DNA of 64,000 nucleotides from Micrococcales bacterium. Lineage in GTDB: Bacteria > Actinomycetota > Actinomycetes > Actinomycetales > Dermatophilaceae. The stretch's first letter is position 1. The number at the start of each line of letters is the position of its first letter. The notes beneath the pieces are model-generated. The model searched no databases. It was not told the origin of the DNA and saw only the letters and a program-made list of their open reading frames with translations. Location of the stretch: assembly GCA_021287075.1 (NCBI GenBank), contig JAJTBD010000002.1, positions 1 through 64,000 on the forward strand. The letters are read 5' to 3'. The position numbers and the translations under genes are program-made. Of this stretch, positions 9,179-17,665 are shown piece after piece.

Positions 9179-10084
9179 GTGAGCAGCGACACGCCCCTGG
9201 GCATCCCCGGCTACGTCCACGTCTACTCCGGCAAGGTCCGCGACCTCTATGCGCCGGTGGACCCTGCGACCGTCGAGGCCAGGGCCGACCAGCTGCTGCT
9301 CGTCGCCTCCGACCGCATCTCGGCCTTCGATTTCATCCTCGAGCCGCCCATCCCCGACAAGGGCGCGGTGCTGACGCAGATGTCGCTGTGGTGGTTCGAC
9401 CAGCTCGCCGACCTCGTGCCCAACCACGTCGTCTCGACCGATGTGCCGCAGGAGGTCGCCGGGCGGGCCGTGCTCGTGCGCCGCCTCGACATGGTGCCCG
9501 TCGAGTGCGTCGCGCGCGCCTATCTCACCGGCGGCGGCCTCAAGGAGTATGCCGCGACCCGCACCGTGAGCGGCGTCGAGCTGCCCGAGGGGCTCGTCGA
9601 CGGCTCGCGGCTGCCCGCGCCGGTCTTCACCCCCAGCACCAAGGCGCCGCTCGGCGAGCACGACCAGCCGATGACCTATGCCGAGGTGGAGGCCGAGGTC
9701 GGGCCAGAGCTGGCGCGCACCCTTGCCGACCTGACCACGGCAATCCTGAGGCGTGGCAATGAGATTGCTGCCGAGCGCGGCATCCTGCTGGCCGACACCA
9801 AGGTCGAGTTCGGCCTTGATGGCGATGGGGCGGTGATCCTCGCCGACGAGCTGCTCACGCCCGACTCCTCGCGCTTCTGGCCGGCCGACGAGTGGGAGCC
9901 CGGTCACCCGCAGCCGTCCTTCGACAAGCAGTATGTGCGCGACTGGCTAGAGTCACCCGACAGCGGCTGGGACCGCACCGGTGACACCCCCCCGCCCGCA
10001 CTGCCCGACGAGGTCGTGGCCCAGACCCGGGCCCGCTATGTCGAGGCCTACGAGCGGATCACCGGCCAGACCTTCTCGGCCTGA
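9179..10084 (+). CDS. purC: Phosphoribosylaminoimidazole-succinocarboxamide synthase (SAICAR synthase)
   Basis: It joins aspartate to CAIR in purine synthesis. At 301 residues it is the longer actinobacterial/eukaryote-like form. Signature motifs include VYSGKVRDLY near the N-terminus, ASDRISAFDFIL, VECVARAYLTGGG and DTKVEFGLD. The C-terminal SFDKQYVRDWL segment is typical. The start is GTG 9179, placed 6 nt after GAGACT. That spacing matches several other probable leaderless starts in this window. The gene ends 25 bases from the 3' end of the convergent aminotransferase. Confidence 0.97.
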   Translation: MSSDTPLGIPGYVHVYSGKVRDLYAPVDPATVEARADQLLLVASDRISAFDFILEPPIPDKGAVLTQMSLWWFDQLADLVPNHVVSTDVPQEVAGRAVLVRRLDMVPVECVARAYLTGGGLKEYAATRTVSGVELPEGLVDGSRLPAPVFTPSTKAPLGEHDQPMTYAEVEAEVGPELARTLADLTTAILRRGNEIAAERGILLADTKVEFGLDGDGAVILADELLTPDSSRFWPADEWEPGHPQPSFDKQYVRDWLESPDSGWDRTGDTPPPALPDEVVAQTRARYVEAYERITGQTFSA

Positions 10085-10109
10085 GCGGCGGGGCGGGCCC
10101 TCGCGCGGC

Positions 10110-11297
10110 TCAGGCCTGGAAGGCCACGATCCGGTCGACCGCCTCCGCCACAGCGGCAGCACCCGCGGCGAAACTCAGTCGGACACAACGGGATCCGTGC
10201 CTGGCGTCGAAGTCGCTACCGGGTGTGACGGCCACGCCGGCCTCCTCGAGCAGGGCTGTGGCGTAGTTCTGTGAGGTGCCGAAGCGGGCGAGCTGCGGGC
10301 CGAGGTCAGCGTAGTAGTAGAAGGCGCCGTCCGCGGGGGCCGCGTCGCCCCAGCCCAGGCGCGGCGCCGCCTCGAGGAGGATCGAGCGGGTCCGCGCGAA
10401 GTCGGCGACGCGGGCGTCGCACGCGGCATACGACTCCTCGGTGAAGGCCTGCTCGGCAGCCAGCTGGGCCGGCGCGGGCGGGGAGAGCACGAGATTGCCG
10501 GCGAGCGCGTCGACCGGCCGGATCAGGTCGTCGGGCAGCAGCATCCACCCAAGCCGCCAGCCGGTCATGCCCCAGTATTTGCTGAAGGACGAGACCACGA
10601 CCGCGTCGTCGCCCAGCTCCCAGGCGCACACACCACGTGGGTCCGGCGCGCCGGCCTCGGGATAGGTGACGCCGTGATAGATCTCGTCGCTGACCAGTCG
10701 GGTCCCGTTGGCGCGGCACCATGCCGAGATCCCCGCGAGCTCGGCGCGGTCGACCATCGTGCCGGTCGGGTTGGCCGGGGAGGCGAGGATCAGACCCGCG
10801 AGCGGGCCCTCCTGGGCGGCCTCGTCGAGCAGGTCCGGCGTCGGCTGATAGCGCGTCTCGGGGCCGCAGTCGATGTCGACGACCTCGCAGCCGAGCGCCA
10901 TCAGGATGTTGCGGTAGGCCGGGTAGCCGGGTCGGGCGAGCGCGACCCGGTCCCCGGCCTCGAACGCGGCGAGGAAGCCCAGGGTGAAGGCGCCGGACGA
11001 GCCGGTCGTGACCGCCACCCGGGAGGGGTCCACGTCGAGGCCGTACCAGCGGCCGTAGTGGCCCGCGATGCGCTCGCGGAGGGTCTGTGTGCCGAGGGCG
11101 GGGGTGTATCCGAGCGCCGTTGTGCCGGAATGGATCTCGACGGCAGCCGCGGAGACGTCCGGCGGCGCGCCGCCGGAGGGCTCACCCACACACAGCGAGA
11201 CGACGTCGCGGCCCTGCGCCCTCAGCTCGCCGACGCGGGCGATGATGTCCATGACGCCAAAGGGCGCGACCTGGGAGCGGGACGAGGGGGCAGGCAC
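10110..11297 (-). CDS. PLP-dependent class I/II aminotransferase
   Basis: 395 residues of fold-type I aspartate-aminotransferase type. Seen: a GEPSGGAPPDV segment, LGYTPALGTQTLRERIA, the ASPANPTG motif, DEIYHGVTY, and the PLP-lysine motif SFSKYWGMTGWRLGW. The C-terminal substrate Arg (CVRLSFA) is also present. Substrate specificity cannot be read from sequence; aspartate, alanine/valine or aromatic acids are all possible. The GTG start at 11297 lies 6 nt after GAGACT with no ribosome-binding site (leaderless type). It is the last of three minus-strand genes, with the spermidine-synthase-like and YczE-like genes upstream. Confidence 0.9.
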   Translation of the reverse strand: MPAPSSRSQVAPFGVMDIIARVGELRAQGRDVVSLCVGEPSGGAPPDVSAAAVEIHSGTTALGYTPALGTQTLRERIAGHYGRWYGLDVDPSRVAVTTGSSGAFTLGFLAAFEAGDRVALARPGYPAYRNILMALGCEVVDIDCGPETRYQPTPDLLDEAAQEGPLAGLILASPANPTGTMVDRAELAGISAWCRANGTRLVSDEIYHGVTYPEAGAPDPRGVCAWELGDDAVVVSSFSKYWGMTGWRLGWMLLPDDLIRPVDALAGNLVLSPPAPAQLAAEQAFTEESYAACDARVADFARTRSILLEAAPRLGWGDAAPADGAFYYYADLGPQLARFGTSQNYATALLEEAGVAVTPGSDFDARHGSRCVRLSFAAGAAAVAEAVDRIVAFQA

Positions 11298-11334
11298 CCC
11301 GCCAGTCTCCCACGGAGGCCTTGGCCAGGCCCGG

Positions 11335-12141
11335 TCAGCGCACCCGCCAGCGGCCCAGCTCCGGGGGCGGCGGCGAGGGGAGCGCGTCGTCGTCGCCGAA
11401 GGGCCTGGCCGACGCGGCCATCCGGCGCACCTCGGCGTCGCCGCGCACCCCGGTGGGGAAGGGCGACCGGGCCGCCCTCCGGCGCAGCTCGTCGGCATCG
11501 AGGGGACCACGCGAGGCCACCAGGACCGTGTTGCCGAAGCGGCGGCCCTTGAGCACGTCGTGCGTCCCCAGCAGGGCGTACGCCGCGTAGCCGCCTGTCG
11601 ACCCGGCCGTCGCCGCGACCCGTGCGACCCATCTCAGACCCGGCTCGTCGGCGAGGTTGAGGAGGGCGAGGCCACCCGGCCGCAGGACCCTCGCGATGTC
11701 GGACAGGAAGGCGGGAGAGGCGAGTTCGGCTGGGACCTGGCCCGCGGCATACGCGTCGACGACGACCGCATCGGCGCTCGAGTCGGCCAACGCACGCACG
11801 CCAGTCAGGCCGTCGACGGGTCGCACGCGGATGCGATGCCCCCTCGGCAGCGGCAGCTCGCGACGGACCGCCTCGGTCATCGCCGCGTCGGGCTCGAGGA
11901 CGATCTGCGGCGACCCTGGACGGGTGTGGTGCACCCACCGGGGCAGGGTCAGCCCGGCCCCGCCGACATGGGTCACCGCCAGCGGCCCCTCGGGCAGGGT
12001 GCCGAGGACGAGCGCGAAGTGCGAGATGTACTCGAACGCGAGGATGCCGGGGTCGTCGAGGACGACATGGGACTGCGGTTGGCCGTCGCGCATGACGATG
12101 ACGCCGCCGTCGCCGTCGGGCACGAACTCGAGGTCGCTCAT
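11335..12141 (-). CDS. Spermidine synthase-like methyltransferase-fold protein
   Basis: 268 residues with a Rossmann fold of the spermidine-synthase/SAM-binding type. Seen: VTHVGGAGLTLPRW, PQIVLEPDAAM, DAVVVDAYA, and FLSDIARVLRPGGLALLNLAD. The N-terminal domain (GGVIVMRDGQPQSHVVLDDP) matches actinobacterial fused-MFS/spermidine synthase-like proteins without the membrane part. The polyamine-binding residues are not clearly conserved. I would not claim that it makes spermidine. The start ATG 12141 has GGAGGAG-like bases just upstream. Confidence 0.8.
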   Translation of the reverse strand: MSDLEFVPDGDGGVIVMRDGQPQSHVVLDDPGILAFEYISHFALVLGTLPEGPLAVTHVGGAGLTLPRWVHHTRPGSPQIVLEPDAAMTEAVRRELPLPRGHRIRVRPVDGLTGVRALADSSADAVVVDAYAAGQVPAELASPAFLSDIARVLRPGGLALLNLADEPGLRWVARVAATAGSTGGYAAYALLGTHDVLKGRRFGNTVLVASRGPLDADELRRRAARSPFPTGVRGDAEVRRMAASARPFGDDDALPSPPPPELGRWRVR

Positions 12142-12150
12142 GGGAGGAGA

Positions 12151-12888
12151 CTAGGAGGGCGCGTGGCCCTGGTCGTCGGGTGCCGGCCCCACCGCGTGGG
12201 GGTCGGTGCTGGCCCGGGGGTGGTCCAGCCGCACCGTCAGCATCGGCAGGAAGAACTGCACGGACGGCCCGATGAGGAGCGCATAGACGACGGTGCCGAC
12301 ACCGACGATGCCGCCGAGGAACCAGCCGATCACCAGGACCGTGATCTCGATGGCGGTCCGCACGATGCGGTGGGACAGGCCGCTCCGGTGCGAGATGCCG
12401 GTCATCAGGCCGTCTCGTGGGCCGGGCCCGAGCTGCGCGCCGATATACATCGCGCCACCGATGCCGTTGACGACGATCGCGCCGAGCAGCAGGGCCACCC
12501 TCGCAGCCAGCGACCCTGGCGACGGCAGCAGGTGCAGGGTCAGGTCGAGCGACGGGCCGATCAGCAGCGAGTTGGCGATCGTCCCCAGGCCCGGCCACTG
12601 GCGCAGCGGCAGCCACAGCAGCAGCACCACAAAGCTGGTGATGACCACGACCGTGCCCAGGCTGAGCCCGACATGGGTCATCACGCCATAGTGGAAGACC
12701 TCCCACGGCGTCAGGCCCAGCGTCGACTCCACGAGCATGGCCGCGGCCGCGCCAAAGAGATAGAGCCCCACGACGAGCTGGACCAGCCGGTGGGGCAGGC
12801 GTCCGGCACGCAGCTGCTCCATCGGCGTCATCGGCAGCAGCTCGACGCGGCGACCGGTGAGGCGGCGCAGGTGGCGGATCGGCGACAT
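12151..12888 (-). CDS. YczE/YitT-like integral membrane protein
   Basis: 245 residues, about five to six hydrophobic segments. Seen: LVQLVVGLYLFGAAAAMLVE, TVVVITSFVVLLLWLPL, VALLLGAIVVNGIGGAMYIG and ITVLVIGWFLGGIVGVGTVVYAL. The conserved PWEVFHYG and LGPGPRDGLMTG motifs are those of the YczE family. Function of the family is unknown. The start ATG 12888 was chosen because the family homology begins there and much longer upstream extension is low-complexity. The stop lies nine bases from the next gene's start, consistent with an operon. Confidence 0.8.
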   Translation of the reverse strand: MSPIRHLRRLTGRRVELLPMTPMEQLRAGRLPHRLVQLVVGLYLFGAAAAMLVESTLGLTPWEVFHYGVMTHVGLSLGTVVVITSFVVLLLWLPLRQWPGLGTIANSLLIGPSLDLTLHLLPSPGSLAARVALLLGAIVVNGIGGAMYIGAQLGPGPRDGLMTGISHRSGLSHRIVRTAIEITVLVIGWFLGGIVGVGTVVYALLIGPSVQFFLPMLTVRLDHPRASTDPHAVGPAPDDQGHAPS

Positions 12889-13000
12889 GGGCCAAGTGTG
12901 CGGGACGCCGCCGCCGCGCGCCGCCGGCCGTCTGCGCACCGGACGGGGCCACGTGAGGTGGGCACGCGGCATACCCGCTCGTGCATGACAGGATCGGGGT

Positions 13001-13372
13001 ATGCCGCCGCGTCGCCGAGTCCCCGTCGAGGCCGGCCTCGCGGCCGTGCACGCCTGGTCGGAGCAGGGCGAGGTCGACCGCACGACGCTCGCCACCGCCG
13101 TGCGGTTCACGCTCGAGGAGCTGGCCCAGCGCGCGCCGGGACGCAGCGTCGAGGTGCGGGTGCCGCCCTTCGGGGCGGTGCAGTGCATCGAGGGCCCGAC
13201 CCACACCCGCGGCACCCCGCCCAATGTCATCGAGACCGACGCCGCCACCTGGCTGGAGCTGGCCACCGGCCGGCTCGCCTGGACCGAGGCGTGGGACGCG
13301 GGCCGGCTGCGGGTCAGCGGCCACCGGGCCGAGCTGTCGCGATGGCTGCCCCTCGTGGGCGGGCGCCGATAG
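13001..13372 (+). CDS. Sterol carrier family protein
   Basis: 123 residues. The protein matches the small actinobacterial sterol-carrier-like family (RRRVPVEAGLAAVHAW; VRFTLEELAQRAPGRSVEVRVPPFGAVQCIEGP; the ending HRAELSRWLPL). It is commonly found near purF in actinobacteria, as here. The ligand is unknown. The start codon ATG 13001 is itself part of a GTATGCCGC word. A CAGGAT box lies just upstream, so a leaderless start is likely. Confidence 0.75.
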   Translation: MPPRRRVPVEAGLAAVHAWSEQGEVDRTTLATAVRFTLEELAQRAPGRSVEVRVPPFGAVQCIEGPTHTRGTPPNVIETDAATWLELATGRLAWTEAWDAGRLRVSGHRAELSRWLPLVGGRR

Positions 13373-13381
13373 GGTGGCGCC

Positions 13382-13447
13382 GTGAGCTGTTGGACCGTGC
13401 CGGGGGCAGGCGGCGCGCGTCCATGGAGAGGAAGCACACCATGCTGA
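13382..13447 (+). CDS. Putative short leader ORF coupled to the DivIVA-domain gene
   Basis: A 21-codon reading frame beginning GTG, 6 nt after TAGGGT, reads V/M-SCWTVPGAGGARPWRGSTPC. Its TGA overlaps the ATG CTG A of the next gene. It has the same leaderless layout as real genes here, and its position suggests translational coupling. There is no independent support for translation. Confidence 0.3.
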   Translation: MSCWTVPGAGGARPWRGSTPC

Positions 13448-13677
13448 CCGCAGACGATGCCGAGAACGTCCGGTTCGGGGCGACCAAGTTCCGCGCGGGC
13501 TACGAGATGGAGGAGGTCGACGACTTCGTCGACCGGGTCGTCGAGCAGCTGCGCTACTACGAGTCCGGTGGCCGGCCGGACGGTCCCGGCGACCCCGGCA
13601 CCCGTGTCGACGCGGCCGGGCCCCAGGGCGGCGAGCCCTTGGCGCCCGAGTCCGACCGGGACCAATCGCCCGGTTAA
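13441..13677 (+). CDS. Short DivIVA-domain protein
   Basis: 78 residues. The first 45 (MLTADDAENVRFGATKF, then RAGYEMEEVDDFVDRV) match the N-terminal membrane-targeting DivIVA domain of polar-growth and septum proteins. It lacks the long coiled coil of Wag31/DivIVA. The rest is a Pro/Gly/Asp-rich tail. The ATG has AGAGGA upstream. Short proteins of this type are widespread in actinobacteria and of unclear role, possibly interacting with full-length DivIVA. Confidence 0.75.
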   Translation: MLTADDAENVRFGATKFRAGYEMEEVDDFVDRVVEQLRYYESGGRPDGPGDPGTRVDAAGPQGGEPLAPESDRDQSPG

Positions 13678-13686
13678 CCTTAAGCG

Positions 13687-13911
13687 GTGAGCCCGACCCC
13701 CCGCCGCCACGTCAACTTCTCCCGCTGGATCGCGACCGGCGCCATCCTCGGCTTCGCGATCGGCGGCATCGTGTCGATGCGCGGGCCGCGGACCACGACC
13801 TACTCCGCCAACGCCGAGCTGGGCTTCATGGGCATCGCGTTCGCGCTCTTCGGCGGACTCATCGCCGCCATCATCGCCGTGCTGGTGGCCGGGCGAGCGG
13901 GCCGCTCCTGA
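13687..13911 (+). CDS. Small two-helix membrane protein
   Basis: 74 residues with two hydrophobic helices (WIATGAILGFAIGGIV and LGFMGIAFALFGGLIAAIIAVLVAG), a basic N-terminus (PTPRRHVNFSR) and a basic end. GTG 13687 lies 6 nt after TAACCT, a leaderless arrangement. Small membrane proteins like this recur upstream of purF in related actinobacteria. Function is unknown. Confidence 0.7.
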   Translation: MSPTPRRHVNFSRWIATGAILGFAIGGIVSMRGPRTTTYSANAELGFMGIAFALFGGLIAAIIAVLVAGRAGRS

Positions 13912-13985
13912 GCTGATCGGCCCGCCGGACGGGCCGCGGACGCGGCCGGGACGGCGCGGCATACCCGCTGTGGGAGACTTGCGCC

Positions 13986-15674
13986 GTGGCACGTGGCGAC
14001 GGACTCCTCAACCATGACCTCATCCCCGGCGAGAAGGGCCCGCAGGACGCCTGCGGTGTCTTCGGTGTGTGGGCCCCGGGCGAGGACGTCGCCAAGCTGA
14101 CCTACTTCGGGCTCTATGCCCTCCAGCACCGCGGCCAGGAGTCGGCGGGCATCGCGACCTCCAACGGCAAACAGATCCTCGTCTACAAGGACATGGGCCT
14201 GGTCAGCCAGGTCTTCGACGAGGGCGCCCTGAACTCCCTGCGCGGGCACATCGCGATCGGTCACGCGCGCTATTCGACGACCGGCGGCTCCACCTGGGAG
14301 AACGCCCAGCCCACCCTCGGCGGCCACGAGGGCGGCACTGTCGCACTGGCCCACAACGGCAACCTCATCAACTCCGCCGAGCTGCGCGAGCTCGTCGTCG
14401 AGCGCCTGGGCGACGAGGCCGGCAAGACCGGCGAGCTCGCCCGGGGCAACACCTCCGACACCGCGCTGGTGACCACGCTGCTCGCCTCCCATGACGACAA
14501 GACCCTCGAGCAGGGGGCGCTGGAGGTGCTGCCGCTGCTGAGGGGTGCCTTCAGCTTTGTCTTCATAGACGAGCACAGCCTGTATGCCGCGCGCGACCCC
14601 CATGGCGTGCGTCCCCTCGCGCTCGGCCGCCTCGAGCGGGGCTGGGTGGTCGCGTCCGAGACCGCCGCCCTCCAGACGATCGGCGCCTCCGTCATCCGCG
14701 AGGTCGAGCCCGGCGAGCTGATCGTCATCGACGAGGACGGGCTGCGCTCGCACCGCTTCGCCGAGGCGACGCCCAAGGGCTGCGTCTTCGAATATGTCTA
14801 TCTCGCCCGCCCCGACGCGGTGGTCCGCGGCCGGGTCGTCCACGAGGCCCGTGTCGAGATGGGTGCCCAGCTGGCGCGTGAGCACCCCGTCGACGCCGAC
14901 CTCGTCATCGGTGTGCCCGAGTCGGGTGTGCCTGCGGCAGTGGGGTATTCGCAGGAGTCGGGCATCCCGTTCGGCCAGGGGTTCGTCAAGAACGCCTATG
15001 TCGGGCGCACCTTCATCCAGCCGTCCCAGACGCTGCGCCAGCTCGGCATCCGGCTCAAGCTCAACCCTCTCGAGCACACGATCAAGGGCAAGCGGCTCGT
15101 GGTCGTCGACGACTCGATCGTGCGCGGCAACACCCAGCGGGCCCAGATCCGCATGCTCCGCGAGGCCGGGGCTGCCGAGGTGCACGTGCGCATCTCGTCG
15201 CCGCCGGTCACCTGGCCCTGCTTCTATGGCATCGACTTCGCCACCCGCGCCGAGCTGATCGCCACGGGGCTCGGCGTCGAGGAGATCCGGGCGTCGATCG
15301 GCGCCGACTCCCTCGGCTACATCTCGGAGGAGGGCATGGTCGCCGCGACCAACCAGCCGCCGAGCGAGCTGTGCACGGCGTGCTTCACCGGCACCTATCC
15401 GATCGAGCTGCCCGAGGACGGCCGCATCGGCAAGCACGTCCTCGAGACGCTCCCGATCTCGGTGGCGACCGGTCACGACCGCTCGGTCGACGCCTCGGTC
15501 TCCTCGGGTGCCTCGCTCGACCCGACCCGCGACAACGCCGGGCCGCGCGAGCACGAGGGTGTCGACCCGCAGACCGTCACCCGTGATGGCCGGGCCACCC
15601 GAGGCACGGTCGACGCCGAGGGCGTCTCCCTCGGCGCCGGTGTCGGCGGCGAGAACGCCCTCCTCCACCCCTGA
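13986..15674 (+). CDS. purF: Amidophosphoribosyltransferase
   Basis: First committed step of purine synthesis, converting PRPP and glutamine to phosphoribosylamine. 562 residues. A 22-residue propeptide precedes Cys23 (DACGVFG), the Ntn-hydrolase nucleophile. GHARYSTTG and HNGNLINS belong to the glutaminase domain. The PRPP loop VVVDDSIVRG and the Cys residues in PCFYGIDF and LCTACFTG (4Fe-4S type of the Bacillus class) are present. About 75 residues after KHVLETLPI form a low-complexity, acidic/Gly-rich tail not needed for catalysis. GTG 13986 follows GAGACT by 6 nt (leaderless). Confidence 0.97.
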   Translation: MARGDGLLNHDLIPGEKGPQDACGVFGVWAPGEDVAKLTYFGLYALQHRGQESAGIATSNGKQILVYKDMGLVSQVFDEGALNSLRGHIAIGHARYSTTGGSTWENAQPTLGGHEGGTVALAHNGNLINSAELRELVVERLGDEAGKTGELARGNTSDTALVTTLLASHDDKTLEQGALEVLPLLRGAFSFVFIDEHSLYAARDPHGVRPLALGRLERGWVVASETAALQTIGASVIREVEPGELIVIDEDGLRSHRFAEATPKGCVFEYVYLARPDAVVRGRVVHEARVEMGAQLAREHPVDADLVIGVPESGVPAAVGYSQESGIPFGQGFVKNAYVGRTFIQPSQTLRQLGIRLKLNPLEHTIKGKRLVVVDDSIVRGNTQRAQIRMLREAGAAEVHVRISSPPVTWPCFYGIDFATRAELIATGLGVEEIRASIGADSLGYISEEGMVAATNQPPSELCTACFTGTYPIELPEDGRIGKHVLETLPISVATGHDRSVDASVSSGASLDPTRDNAGPREHEGVDPQTVTRDGRATRGTVDAEGVSLGAGVGGENALLHP

Positions 15675-15757
15675 GGGCCTCTCCTCACCCCTGAGCGCCT
15701 CACCCCGGAAGGCCCTCCTCACCCCTGACGGCCTCACCCCACAGACGTTGACTTGTA

Positions 15758-15797
15758 GCAACTCACGCCAAAAACCGCGGTCTTAGGCGTGAGTTGC
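15758..15797. terminator. Bidirectional hairpin between convergent purF and the TrxR-like gene
   Basis: A perfect 12-bp inverted repeat, GCAACTCACGCC and GGCGTGAGTTGC, with a 16-nt loop containing AAAAACC. It lies between two convergent genes. A short imperfect repeat of ACCCCTGA plus GCCTC occurs just before it, at 15675-15740. Confidence 0.7.
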
Positions 15798-15803
15798 CAC
15801 ATC

Positions 15804-17546
15804 TCAACGGGTCGTGGCCGGTGCAGAGTCGGCGACGGGGTCGGCGACGGTGTCGGGCTCGAGCTCGTCGAGATAGGCGTGCACGAGCGGGACGACGGCC
15901 GCGCCCTCGCCAGAGGCGGAGGCGACCCGCTTCATCGAGCCCGAGCGCACATCGCCGACGGCGAAGACGCCCGGGACATTGGTGGCGAGCTCGGCCGGGG
16001 GAGTGCCGTCGAGCCAGCAGTCGGCCGGCGCCGCACGCCCGGTGAGCACGAAGCCGCGCTCGTCGCGCCGCACCTTGGGCGGCAGCCACTCGCAGTGCGG
16101 CTGGGCGCCGAGCAGGAGATACAGGCCGGCCGCGGGACGTCGCACCTCCTCGCCAGTCCGGTTGTCGCGCAGCACAATCCACTCCAGCCGCTCGACCCCG
16201 CCGCCGTCGACGACCTCGGTGTGCGGCAGCACGGTGATCCGCCGGTTGTCGGCGATCTCACGGATCAGATAGTCGCTCATCGTCTCCTGGAGGCCGTCCC
16301 GGCGCACGACGATCGTCACCGAGCGGGCGAACCGCGCGAGATGCATCGCCGCCTGCCCGGCGGAGTTGCCGCCGCCGACCACGACGACATCGCGGCCCTC
16401 CATGTCACGTGCGGTGGACGCGGCGGCCCCATAGTTGACGCCGCGGCCCAGGAAGCGGTCGAGCGCCTCGACCGGGAGCCGCCGATAGGTCACGCCGGTG
16501 GCGATGACGACCGCGCGGGCGCGGATCTCCTGGTCGCCCATGCGCAGCACGTGCAGGCCGTCCTCGCGCACCCGTGAGTGGGGCAGGACCCCCGGCTCCA
16601 GCGAGGTGACGCTCTGGCCGGCAAAGAACCTGGCCCCGAAGCGGGAGGCCTGCATCCGGGCGCGCTGGGCGAGCCGCATGCCCGAGATGCCGCGCGGGAA
16701 GCCGAGGTAGTTGCGGATCATCGAGCTCGAGCCTGCCTGTCCGCCAATGGCATAGGCCTCCACGACGACGGTCTCGAGCCCCTCCGAGGCGCCATAGACG
16801 GCGGCGGCCAGCCCGGCGGGGCCGGCGCCGACGATCGCGAGGTCGGCGACATAGTCCTCGCCCAGCGCCGCGGGGCTGCCATACATCATCCGGCCCAGGT
16901 CCTCGGTGCTCGGTGCCGCGACCGGCTCGCGACCGTTGACGAAGACGACCGGCAGCTCCGCGTCGGCCGGCGCGGTCTCGAGCAGGGCCCGCCCCTCGTC
17001 GCTGTCGTCGCGCAGCACGAGCAGGGGCATCCCCATCCGGTCGCAGAAGTCGCGCAGTTTGGCCGTGCGCGGGCAGTCGGCCGTGCAGACGATCTGGATG
17101 AAGGCCGAGACGGGTGCCGCCACGGTCGCGCCCCAGTCCGAGAGCGTCTCGCACAGCGCGGTGTGGAACTCCTCGTCGCGCGCGCCGCGCGGGATGCCCA
17201 AATAGGCGTCGAGCCCGCCGCGCTGGAGGGTCTCCTGGAGGACGGGCAGCGCCGCGGCATACTCATCGGCCGGCACGAGCACGAGCCGGCGCGCGGTCGG
17301 CACGCTCTGGTGCAGCACCTTGAGCGCGAGGATCCCCGAGGAGTCAGGCAGGGTGTATTCGGCGCCGACCAGGGCGACCTGGCGCGCCCGGGCAACGCAC
17401 TCCTGGATGGAGTCCATCGCCGCCTCGAGGCCGGTGGCGACCACCAGCTCGTAGTCGCGGTCATAGCGGGCGGCGAACTCCTCGCGCACCTGCGACCCGT
17501 GGTCGCCGACGACGAGGAGGATGACGGGACGGTCGTCATGGGACAT
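15804..17546 (-). CDS. Fusion: receiver-like + thioredoxin-like + TrxR-like FAD oxidoreductase lacking CxxC
   Basis: 580 residues in three parts. Residues 1-130 resemble a response-regulator receiver (VILLVVGDHG; AEYTLPDSSG) in which the phospho-acceptor Asp position appears to be Glu. Residues 135-215 are thioredoxin/glutaredoxin-like (FIQIVCTADCPRTAKLRDFC; cis-Pro LPVVFVNG). From residue 230 the protein is a thioredoxin-reductase-fold flavoprotein. It has FAD motif VGAGPAGLAAAVYG, IGGQAGSSSMIRNYLGFP, NADP motif VVVVGGGNSAGQAAMH and the final GVFAVGDVR. The redox CxxC expected before the NADP motif is replaced by GAAASTAR. Electron transfer must therefore use another acceptor. I chose ATG 17546, where the receiver fold begins. 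Confidence 0.85.
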   Translation of the reverse strand: MSHDDRPVILLVVGDHGSQVREEFAARYDRDYELVVATGLEAAMDSIQECVARARQVALVGAEYTLPDSSGILALKVLHQSVPTARRLVLVPADEYAAALPVLQETLQRGGLDAYLGIPRGARDEEFHTALCETLSDWGATVAAPVSAFIQIVCTADCPRTAKLRDFCDRMGMPLLVLRDDSDEGRALLETAPADAELPVVFVNGREPVAAPSTEDLGRMMYGSPAALGEDYVADLAIVGAGPAGLAAAVYGASEGLETVVVEAYAIGGQAGSSSMIRNYLGFPRGISGMRLAQRARMQASRFGARFFAGQSVTSLEPGVLPHSRVREDGLHVLRMGDQEIRARAVVIATGVTYRRLPVEALDRFLGRGVNYGAAASTARDMEGRDVVVVGGGNSAGQAAMHLARFARSVTIVVRRDGLQETMSDYLIREIADNRRITVLPHTEVVDGGGVERLEWIVLRDNRTGEEVRRPAAGLYLLLGAQPHCEWLPPKVRRDERGFVLTGRAAPADCWLDGTPPAELATNVPGVFAVGDVRSGSMKRVASASGEGAAVVPLVHAYLDELEPDTVADPVADSAPATTR

Positions 17547-17665
17547 GCGCACAGTCTCACCCATGTGCGCCCGCGGCGCCGTCCCGGACATGACGAATGC
17601 CGCGCTGCCCCTCCGCGCGGCCGGGGGCTGGGGTGCACGGCGGCGCCGCTCGCTAGAGTTGCCCC

